Positions 1 to 4,266 of a DNA stretch of 5,587 nucleotides are shown piece by piece. The stretch spans positions 1 to 5,587 of the forward strand of contig VEQI01000236.1 of the NCBI GenBank assembly GCA_018883305.1, given 5' to 3'. Below the pieces are notes generated by a model that worked only from the letters and a program-made list of their open reading frames with translations, did not search any database and was not told the origin of the DNA. Positions within the stretch are counted from its first letter, which is position 1. Each line of letters starts with the position of its first letter. Both the position numbers and the translations under genes were made by a program. Source of the stretch: Limnohabitans sp. GTDB lineage: Bacteria; Pseudomonadota; Gammaproteobacteria; Burkholderiales; Burkholderiaceae_C.

Positions 1-1
1 C

Positions 2-472
2 CCCTTGGGCCTGGCCCTGGGGGCAGATGTGCCTTTTTTCCTGCGAGGAGAAAATGCTTGGGTCGAAGGCATTGGTGAACGCATCCAGCCCCTGACCCTG
101 CCGATGGGCCACTTTGCCGTGGTCAAACCGGATCAGGGTCTGGAAACTGTACAGATTTTTCGGGACCCTGGTTTGGAGCGCGATTGCAAAGCTGCTACAA
201 TCGCGGACTTCGCTGCAGCGCCTTTTGGTTTTGGCCAAAATGTCTTGCAGCCAGTCGCGCAGCGCTGCTGCCCGGCGGTGACGCAAGCCTTGCAATGGCT
301 GTCGTCCCGTGGGTTGCAAGGCCGCATGACCGGCTCAGGCAGCGCGGTGTTCGCCCCGTGCCCCCCCGATTGGGTCATGGATGCGCTCCCCGCAGGCTGG
401 CAAGGACGCGTGTGCAGCAACCTGGAGCACCACCCCCTGGCTGGGTGGGCTTCCGGGGCAGGTTACCGGTGA
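2..472 (+). CDS. ispE: 4-diphosphocytidyl-2-C-methyl-D-erythritol kinase, C-terminal part (5' end outside window)
   Basis: IspE is a cytosolic GHMP-family kinase that phosphorylates the 2-hydroxyl of CDP-methylerythritol with ATP in the MEP pathway to IPP and DMAPP. About 156 in-frame residues are visible, roughly the C-terminal half of a usual 280-300 residue protein. The fragment opens with LGADVPFF, which carries the Asp that in E. coli IspE is the catalytic base. Near residues 108-117 (counting from the codon at base 5) lies MTGSGSAVFA, the third GHMP motif, a glycine-rich phosphate-binding loop. The protein ends in SNLEHHPL plus a short tail. The N-terminal catalytic Lys and the second, ATP-binding GHMP motif must lie left of the window. 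The TTG at base 5 is an internal Leu codon, not a start. The stop is 24 bases before tRNA-Gln, so the two are probably co-transcribed. An internal promoter lies in this frame at 173-201. The order ispE, tRNA-Gln, prs is familiar in betaproteobacteria. Confidence 0.95.
   Translation, partial: PLGLALGADVPFFLRGENAWVEGIGERIQPLTLPMGHFAVVKPDQGLETVQIFRDPGLERDCKAATIADFAAAPFGFGQNVLQPVAQRCCPAVTQALQWLSSRGLQGRMTGSGSAVFAPCPPDWVMDALPAGWQGRVCSNLEHHPLAGWASGAGYR
173..201 (+). promoter_or_regulatory. Putative sigma-70 extended -10 promoter inside ispE, for tRNA-Gln and prs
   Basis: A -35-like TTGGAG (173-178) is separated by exactly 17 bases from TACAAT (196-201), which matches the -10 consensus at five of six positions. 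TG at 193-194 one base before the hexamer makes it an extended -10 (TGCTACAAT). Predicted transcription starts near 208, about 290 bases upstream of the tRNA. An internal promoter would let tRNA-Gln and prs be made independently of ispE. The -35 matches only the TTG half. The hexamers are seen in the sequence; the activity is inferred. Confidence 0.5.
179..205. repeat. 8-bp perfect inverted repeat overlapping the internal promoter
   Basis: CGCGATTG (179-186) and CAATCGCG (198-205) are perfect inverted copies separated by 11 bases. The right arm covers most of the -10 hexamer and the left arm lies in the spacer. It could be an operator or a chance result of coding sequence; no known binding site is recognised. 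Confidence 0.35.
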
Positions 473-491
473 GTGGATTAGACTGCTCACC
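468..491 (+). other. Hairpin across the ispE stop, just upstream of tRNA-Gln
   Basis: GGTGAG (468-473) can pair with CTCACC (486-491), six perfect pairs with two possible G-U pairs inside. The ispE stop TGA (470-472) is in the left arm, and the right arm ends five bases before the mature tRNA 5' end. There is no T-run, so it is not a simple terminator. It may act in processing of the ispE-tRNA transcript or protect the ispE 3' end; this is inference. Confidence 0.35.
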
Positions 492-496
492 CGTGT

Positions 497-573
497 AGGG
501 GAGTCGCCAAGTTGGTTAAGGCACCGGATTTTGATTCCGGCATGCGAGGGTTCGAGTCCTTCCTCCCCTGCCA
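497..573 (+). tRNA. tRNA-Gln (anticodon UUG)
   Basis: A complete cloverleaf of 77 bases including an encoded CCA (571-573). The acceptor arm pairs AGGGGAG (497-503) with CTCCCCT (563-569), seven of seven, with discriminator G at 570. The D stem is GCC/GGC (506-508 with 520-522). The anticodon stem CCGGA/TCCGG (524-528 with 536-540) holds the loop TTTTGAT with anticodon TTG at 531-533, reading CAA and, by wobble, CAG. The T arm is GAGGG/CCTTC with one G-U pair around TTCGAGT (551-557). The first pair is A1-U72, where E. coli tRNA-Gln has U1-A72; both are weak pairs, as known for glutaminyl-tRNA synthetase recognition. It lies 24 bases after ispE and 26 bases before prs, so release by RNase P and 3' nucleases would cut the ispE-prs transcript. 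Confidence 0.97.
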
Positions 574-599
574 CCGTTCACCTTTCACTCGCCGCCGTC

Positions 600-1580
600 A
601 TGTCGTCCACGCCCCAAAGCCCTGATTTCATGGTGTTCACCGGCAATGCCAACCCGGTATTGGCGCAGGAAATTGTCCAGCACCTGGGCACTGAACTGGG
701 TGCTGCCAGCATTGGCCGTTTCTCGGACGGTGAAGTCACGGTGGAAATCAACCAGAACGTGCGTGCCCGTGACGTCTTCGTCATTCAGTCCACCTGCGCA
801 CCCACCAATGAAAACCTGATGGAGCTGCTCATCATGGTCGACGCACTCAAGCGTGCCTCGGCCGAGCGTATCAGCGCCGTCATTCCCTACTTTGGCTACG
901 CCCGCCAAGACCGCCGTCCGCGGTCTTCCCGAGTGCCCATCTCCGCCAAAGTGGTGGCCAACCTGCTGCAAACCGTGGGCGTGGCACGGGTGCTCACCAT
1001 GGACCTGCACGCTGACCAGATCCAGGGCTTCTTTGATATCCCGGTGGACAACATCTACGCCTCGCCGGTGCTGCTGGGCGATCTGCGCCAAAAGAACTAC
1101 GACGACCTGATCGTGGTCTCTCCCGATGTGGGCGGCGTGGTGCGCGCGCGCGCGTTGGCCAAGCAGCTGGGCTGCGACCTGGCCATCATTGACAAGCGCC
1201 GCCCCAAGGCCAACGTCTCCGAAGTGATGCACGTCATCGGTGACATTGAAGGACGCAACTGCGTCATCATGGACGACATGATCGACACCGCTGGCACACT
1301 GGTGAAGGCCGCCGAGGTGCTCAAGGAACGTGGTGCCAAAAAGGTCTACGCCTATTGCACCCACCCGATTTTCTCCGGTCCCGCCATCGAGCGCATTGCC
1401 AAGGGCGACGCACTTGACGAAGTCGTGATCACCAACACCATTCCGCTCAGCGAGTCCGCCTCGCAGTGCCGGAAGATCCGCCAACTCTCCGTGGCCCCGC
1501 TGATCGCCGAAACGATCTCGCGGATTGCCAAGGGCGAGTCGGTGATGAGTTTGTTCTCCGACCAGGACCAGCTGTTCTAA
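600..1580 (+). CDS. prs: Ribose-phosphate pyrophosphokinase (PRPP synthase, class I)
   Basis: Prs makes PRPP from ribose 5-phosphate and ATP in the cytosol, feeding purine, pyrimidine, NAD, His and Trp synthesis. The 326-residue product is close to the usual 310-320. Visible in order are RFSDGEV (40-46), the ATP-site flexible loop ARQDRRPR (101-108), MDLHADQ with the metal-binding His (about 137), the catalytic loop KRRPKANVSEV (199-209; Lys and Arg equivalent to E. coli K194 and R196) and the PRPP loop DDMIDTAGTL (225-234). Two starts are plausible: ATG 600, which gives a short extra N-terminus, and ATG 630 (316 residues), which fits the E. coli length better. Neither has a clear Shine-Dalgarno. 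I chose 600 because related Burkholderiales proteins seem to carry a short extension. The frame is open further upstream, but that stretch reads through the tRNA and is not coding. Transcription probably comes from ispE and its internal promoter. Confidence 0.96.
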   Translation: MSSTPQSPDFMVFTGNANPVLAQEIVQHLGTELGAASIGRFSDGEVTVEINQNVRARDVFVIQSTCAPTNENLMELLIMVDALKRASAERISAVIPYFGYARQDRRPRSSRVPISAKVVANLLQTVGVARVLTMDLHADQIQGFFDIPVDNIYASPVLLGDLRQKNYDDLIVVSPDVGGVVRARALAKQLGCDLAIIDKRRPKANVSEVMHVIGDIEGRNCVIMDDMIDTAGTLVKAAEVLKERGAKKVYAYCTHPIFSGPAIERIAKGDALDEVVITNTIPLSESASQCRKIRQLSVAPLIAETISRIAKGESVMSLFSDQDQLF

Positions 1581-1609
1581 GCATCCGTCGGTCAGGGGAG
1601 CATCCCGCC

Positions 1610-1630
1610 GGGCTGTTCTCAGCCCTTTTT
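1610..1630 (+). terminator. Intrinsic terminator or attenuator between prs and rplY
   Basis: GGGCTG (1610-1615), loop TTCT, CAGCCC (1620-1625), then TTTTT (1626-1630): a perfect six-pair GC-rich stem followed at once by a T-run, the classic rho-independent layout. A smaller hairpin, GGGA/TCCC (1596-1599 with 1603-1606), lies just upstream. It ends the prs unit 30 bases after its stop. As no convincing promoter lies between it and rplY, it may be a partial terminator that sets the prs to rplY ratio. Confidence 0.65.
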
Positions 1631-1661
1631 ACAACCTGAGCCTCACTGGTCGCGGTGGGTT

Positions 1662-1675
1662 CAAACTGGAGTTTG
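1662..1675 (+). promoter_or_regulatory. rplY ribosome-binding site in a small hairpin loop
   Basis: The Shine-Dalgarno GGAG (1668-1671) is six bases before ATG 1678 and fixes the rplY start. It lies in a near-perfect inverted repeat, CAAACT (1662-1667) GG AGTTTG (1670-1675). In RNA this gives a five-pair stem CAAAC/GTTTG with tetraloop UGGA, so GGA sits in the loop and the last G in the stem. The stem is AT-rich and weak. It could modulate translation; E. coli rplY is known to be autoregulated at translation, but whether this long-form gene is controlled that way is open. Confidence 0.4.
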
Positions 1676-1677
1676 CT

Positions 1678-2277
1678 ATGAAATTCGTCGCTTTTGAGCG
1701 CGCCAAGCAGGGAACGGGTGCGAGCCGCCGTCTGCGTATCTCGGGCCGCACGCCCGGTATCGTCTATGGGGGCACCGGTGAGCCCAGCCTGATCGAGCTG
1801 GATCACAACGCCTTGTGGCACGCCCTCAAGAAGGAAGCCTTCCACTCTTCCATCCTGGACATGGAACTGGCGGGTCAATCCGCCAAAGTGCTGCTGCGCG
1901 ACGTGCAGTACCACCCGTTCAAGCAGCTCGTGCTGCACGTGGACTTCCCGCGTGTAGACGCCAACACCAAGCTGCACATGAAAGTGCCCGTGCACTACAG
2001 CGGTCAGGAATCTTCGCCCGCCGTCAAGGCTGACCAGTGTCTGGTCAATCTGGTCGTGACCGAACTGGAAGTGTCCTGCCTGCCCGCCGACCTGCCCGAG
2101 TTCATCGCGGTGGACCTGAGTGGCCTGAAGAAAGGCACCTCGCTGCACCTCAACGACATCACCCTGCCCAAGGGCGTGACCGCCGTGACCCACGGCAAGG
2201 TCAACCCGGTGCTGGTGTCGGTGGTGACCACGGCCGAGGAAGCTGCGCCAGCGCCCGCCGCCGAAGCCAAGAAGTGA
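1678..2277 (+). CDS. rplY: 50S ribosomal protein bL25, long CTC/TL5 form
   Basis: bL25 binds 5S rRNA in the central protuberance of the large ribosomal subunit. At 199 residues this is the two-domain long form (general stress protein CTC / TL5 type), about twice the 94-residue E. coli L25. The N-terminal 5S rRNA-binding domain (about 1-95) shows GTGASRRLRISGRTPGIVYG (12-31) and RDVQYHPFKQLVLHVDF (74-90). The C-terminal beta-rich domain (about 97-185) ends in VNPVLVSVV, followed by an Ala/Pro/Glu-rich tail finishing in KK. ATG 1678 is supported by GGAG six bases upstream and by a normal MKFVAFER N-terminus. Two tandem stops (TGATGA, 2275-2280) end it. It follows prs by 97 bases containing a terminator-like hairpin. 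The pth gene often found next is missing. Confidence 0.97.
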   Translation: MKFVAFERAKQGTGASRRLRISGRTPGIVYGGTGEPSLIELDHNALWHALKKEAFHSSILDMELAGQSAKVLLRDVQYHPFKQLVLHVDFPRVDANTKLHMKVPVHYSGQESSPAVKADQCLVNLVVTELEVSCLPADLPEFIAVDLSGLKKGTSLHLNDITLPKGVTAVTHGKVNPVLVSVVTTAEEAAPAPAAEAKK

Positions 2278-2282
2278 TGACG

Positions 2283-2298
2283 CGCCCCACTCGGGGCG
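2283..2298 (+). other. GC-rich hairpin after rplY, without a T-run
   Basis: CGCCCC (2283-2288), loop ACTC, GGGGCG (2293-2298): six perfect GC pairs five bases after the rplY stop. No T-run follows, so it is unlikely to terminate alone. It may stabilise the rplY mRNA 3' end or slow polymerase before the stronger hairpin 15 bases on. Confidence 0.55.
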
Positions 2299-2312
2299 AC
2301 CGCTCACCCATG

Positions 2313-2337
2313 ACGGCCCACCTCGGTGGGCCGTTTT
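2313..2337 (+). terminator. Rho-independent terminator of rplY
   Basis: ACGGCCCAC (2313-2321), loop CTCG, GTGGGCCGT (2326-2334): nine perfect pairs, with TTTT at 2334-2337. It ends the + strand transcript 36 bases after the rplY stop. On the minus strand the same stem forms, but no T-run follows it, so for the cupin gene arriving from the right it would be at best a weak terminator. It lies 48 bases from the 3' end of that gene. Confidence 0.85.
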
Positions 2338-2384
2338 CATGAGCGCGTGTGCGTGGTTCCGGCCAGTCTGCGCCAGCGTCCGCG

Positions 2385-2768
2385 CTAACCGCGCACAAAC
2401 AGCGTGACCAGCGGATCGTGGCCCACCTGCCGGCTCCAATGGCCATGGACGCCGGGATCGAAAGTGGCGCCTTCGGGCAACAGATCGGCCGAGTAAAAAT
2501 GCTGGCCCGGACCAAACACGCGCGAACTGCCGTCTTGCAGACCAATCTCCATCTGCCCCCCCAGAATGAAGACCCATTGCGGATGCGTGCTCACATGAAA
2601 CTGGCTCCGAAAACCCACCGGGCTGTGGCGCAGTTGGTAGCCGCCGCTGGTCATCAGGGCTGACAGCTGTGATTGCGGCGTGCCCTGATCCAAAGGGATG
2701 CTGTCCTCACGGAAACGGGCCCGACCGTCGGTGTCGGTGAATAAGACGACGCGTGTGAAATGAGTCAT
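2385..2768 (-). CDS. Small cupin-like protein of unknown function
   Basis: A 127-residue soluble protein with no signal peptide or membrane segment. I recognise it only as cupin-like: QWVFILGGQMEIGLQDG (64-80) followed by FGPGQHFYSAD (85-95) has the strand pattern and Gly/Pro turn spacing of a single-domain beta barrel, and HGHWSRQV (108-115) lies near the C-terminus. The metal ligands are not canonical. The HxH of cupin motif 1 appears as H58-xxx-H62 and the usual Glu position is Gln64, so metal binding is uncertain. Substrate is unknown. It is divergent from miaB and tail-to-tail with rplY. The ATG at 2768 has no Shine-Dalgarno; a TATCAT at 2775-2780 would place transcription start on or next to that ATG. 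Strong family-like internal motifs and codon use like its neighbours support a real gene. Confidence 0.8.
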   Translation of the reverse strand: MTHFTRVVLFTDTDGRARFREDSIPLDQGTPQSQLSALMTSGGYQLRHSPVGFRSQFHVSTHPQWVFILGGQMEIGLQDGSSRVFGPGQHFYSADLLPEGATFDPGVHGHWSRQVGHDPLVTLFVRG

Positions 2769-2774
2769 CGGGGC

Positions 2775-2780
2775 ATGATA
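2775..2780 (-). promoter_or_regulatory. Possible -10 element of the cupin-like gene (leaderless start)
   Basis: Read on the minus strand this is TATCAT, four of six consensus bases. Normal spacing from the hexamer puts +1 at about 2768, the A of the start codon. No good -35 is seen 16-18 bases upstream; a TTGAAA (2803-2808) is 22 bases away, too far. This is a weak candidate. Confidence 0.25.
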
Positions 2781-2790
2781 AACGGGGAAT

Positions 2791-2796
2791 TAAAAT
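2791..2796 (+). promoter_or_regulatory. Possible -10 element of miaB
   Basis: TAAAAT matches the -10 consensus at five of six positions in an AT-rich patch that stands out in this GC-rich DNA. Predicted start is about 2803, giving a leader of about 60 bases before miaB ATG 2866. No recognisable -35 lies 16-18 bases upstream, so the promoter would be weak or activator-dependent. Confidence 0.35.
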
Positions 2797-2827
2797 CCGT
2801 GGTTTCAACAGCCTCTGGATCTACACC

Positions 2828-2869
2828 ATGAACCGCTGCACTTGCCCCCACGGGGAGGCTCGCCCATGA
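2828..2869 (+). CDS. Possible 13-residue upstream ORF (leader peptide) of miaB
   Basis: ATG 2828 opens a 13-codon frame encoding MNRCTCPHGEARP. Its TGA (2867-2869) overlaps the miaB ATG (2866-2868) as ATGA, the layout of translational coupling. TGGA at 2816-2819 is a weak Shine-Dalgarno eight bases before the start. The peptide has a Cys-x-Cys pair. Its ribosome would pass through the miaB Shine-Dalgarno hairpin. It could be a real leader or chance; no conservation can be tested here. Confidence 0.3.
   Translation: MNRCTCPHGEARP
2845..2858 (+). promoter_or_regulatory. miaB Shine-Dalgarno within a CCCC/GGGG hairpin
   Basis: GGGGAGG (2852-2858) is a strong Shine-Dalgarno seven bases before ATG 2866 and decides the miaB start over the in-frame TTG at 2842. 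The preceding CCCC (2845-2848) can pair with GGGG (2852-2855) around a CAC loop, hiding part of the site. The stem is short (four pairs). Confidence 0.6.
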
Positions 2870-4245
2870 GCCGCAAAGTCTTCATCAAAACTTTCGGCTG
2901 CCAGATGAACGAGTACGACTCGGACAAGATGGCAGACGTGCTGGGCCAGGCCCAGGGTTACGAAAAAACCGACAACGTCGAGGAAGCCGACCTCATCCTG
3001 TTCAACACCTGCTCGGTACGTGAGAAGGCGCAAGAGAAAGTGTTCTCGGATCTGGGGCGCGTCAAGCACCTCAAGGCCAAGGGCGTGAAGATTGCGGTGG
3101 GCGGCTGCGTGGCCAGCCAGGAGGGGGACGCCATCGTGGCGCGCGCGCCGTTCGTGGACGTGGTGTTTGGCCCGCAAACCCTGCACCGCCTGCCTGAGTT
3201 GCTCAACCAGCGTGAGGCGCTACGCAAACCCCAGGTGGACATCAGCTTCCCCGAGATTGAGAAATTCGATCACCTGCCACCGGCGCGTGTGGAAGGCGCC
3301 AGTGCCTTCGTGAGCATCATGGAAGGTTGCTCCAAGTACTGCAGTTATTGCGTGGTGCCGTACACGCGCGGCGAAGAAGTGAGCCGCCCCCTGGATGACG
3401 TGCTCACGGAAGTGGCCGGTCTGGCCGCGCAAGGCGTGAAGGAAATCACGCTGCTGGGCCAGAACGTCAACGCCTATCGTGGCGCCATGGGGGGCACGAC
3501 CGAGATCGCCGACTTCGCCTTGCTGCTGGAATATGTGGCCGAGTTGCCTGGCATCGAGCGCTTGCGCTACACCACCAGCCACCCCAACGAGTTCACCCAG
3601 CGTCTGATCGAGGTCTATGACCGCGTGCCGCAACTGGTCAGCCACCTGCATCTGCCGGTTCAGCATGGCAGTGATCGCATCCTGATGGCCATGAAGCGCG
3701 GCTACACCGCCATGGAATACAAGAGCACCATCCGCAAGCTGCGTGCGGTGCGACCTGAACTGTCCCTGAGCTCGGACTTCATCGTCGGTTTTCCCGGCGA
3801 GACCGAAGACGATTTTGGCAAGATGATGAAGCTGATTGATGACGTCGGTTTTGACGCCTCGTTCAGCTTCATTTTCAGCCCGCGCCCGGGCACACCTGCC
3901 GCCAATCTGGCCGATGACACGCCCCACGAGGTGAAGCTGCGCCGCCTGCAACACCTGCAAGCAACGATTGAAACCAACGTGCGGCGCATCAGCGAAAGCC
4001 GGGTGGGCACGGTGCAGGCCCTTCTGGTGGAAGGCCCTTCGCGCAAGGACCCCAACGAGCTGATGGGACGCACCGCGTGCAACCGCATCGTCAACTTCGC
4101 CGCTGGTGCGGGCGGTGCGCGGCTGGTGGGTCAGATGGTGGATGTGCGCATCACGTCGGCGTTGCCGCATTCGTTGCGCGGCGAAGTGGTGGTCCGAGAG
4201 ACGGCTTCACCCGCCTGCGGGGAGGTCAGCGCTGGCGCGCGTTGA
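2866..4245 (+). CDS. miaB: tRNA-2-methylthio-N6-dimethylallyladenosine synthase (radical SAM methylthiotransferase)
   Basis: MiaB converts i6A37 to ms2i6A37 in tRNAs reading UNN codons, using two [4Fe-4S] clusters and SAM in the cytosol. The 459-residue product has the full three-domain plan. The N-terminal UPF0004 domain carries three cluster Cys at 12 (FGCQMNEYDS), 49 (FNTCSVREKA) and 81 (GGCVAS). The radical SAM domain has CxxxCxxC at 155, 159 and 162 (EGCSKYCSYC), then LLGQNVNAY, LHLPVQHGSD and DFIVGFPGETEDDF. The C-terminal TRAM domain is about 376-441. ATG 2866 is supported by GGGGAGG seven bases upstream and by an MSRKVFIKTFGCQMNEYDS start like E. coli. The last 14 or so residues (TASPACGEVSAGAR) look unlike the family and have an extra Cys (451). 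It stands alone here, without the phoH and ybeY genes that follow miaB in many proteobacteria, and converges on ffh. Confidence 0.98.
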   Translation: MSRKVFIKTFGCQMNEYDSDKMADVLGQAQGYEKTDNVEEADLILFNTCSVREKAQEKVFSDLGRVKHLKAKGVKIAVGGCVASQEGDAIVARAPFVDVVFGPQTLHRLPELLNQREALRKPQVDISFPEIEKFDHLPPARVEGASAFVSIMEGCSKYCSYCVVPYTRGEEVSRPLDDVLTEVAGLAAQGVKEITLLGQNVNAYRGAMGGTTEIADFALLLEYVAELPGIERLRYTTSHPNEFTQRLIEVYDRVPQLVSHLHLPVQHGSDRILMAMKRGYTAMEYKSTIRKLRAVRPELSLSSDFIVGFPGETEDDFGKMMKLIDDVGFDASFSFIFSPRPGTPAANLADDTPHEVKLRRLQHLQATIETNVRRISESRVGTVQALLVEGPSRKDPNELMGRTACNRIVNFAAGAGGARLVGQMVDVRITSALPHSLRGEVVVRETASPACGEVSAGAR

Positions 4246-4266
4246 TCATCCAAGCTGATCAACGCG
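4238..4266. terminator. Shared bidirectional hairpin between miaB and ffh
   Basis: CGCGTTGATCA (4238-4248) and TGATCAACGCG (4256-4266) form a perfect 11-bp inverted repeat with a seven-base loop. Each arm contains one gene's stop codon: TGA of miaB at 4243-4245 and TGA of ffh (minus strand) at 4259-4261. Position and symmetry fit a shared terminator for convergent genes. Neither side has a clear T-run, so termination might be rho-assisted, or the stem may mainly protect 3' ends. Confidence 0.55.

Noticed and set aside
511..540. TTGGTT and nearby AT-rich bases as a promoter
   Set aside because: They are the D loop and anticodon arm of tRNA-Gln, and no -10 lies at a proper distance.
381..599. 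Upstream extension of the prs frame
   Set aside because: It would translate the ispE end and the whole tRNA-Gln; the frame is open only by chance.
1142..1154. 13-base alternating GC run (Z-DNA-like)
   Set aside because: It is explained by the conserved VRARAL codons of Prs in a GC-rich genome.
585..1484. 299-codon open frame antisense to prs
   Set aside because: It mirrors the prs codon pattern in GC-rich DNA; the translation is His/Val/Gly-rich with no recognisable domain, while prs in the other strand is unambiguous.
1551..1580. TTGTTC and TTCTAA at the end of prs as an rplY promoter
   Set aside because: The -10 match is very poor, and the transcript would meet the hairpin at 1610 at once.
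1447..2577. 376-codon minus-strand open frame across the prs end, rplY and part of the cupin-like gene
   Set aside because: It overlaps three better supported genes and two hairpins and has no recognisable motif.
3220..4170. 316-codon open frame antisense to miaB
   Set aside because: Shadow of miaB codon bias; composition is His/Gln/Ala-rich and no family is recognisable.
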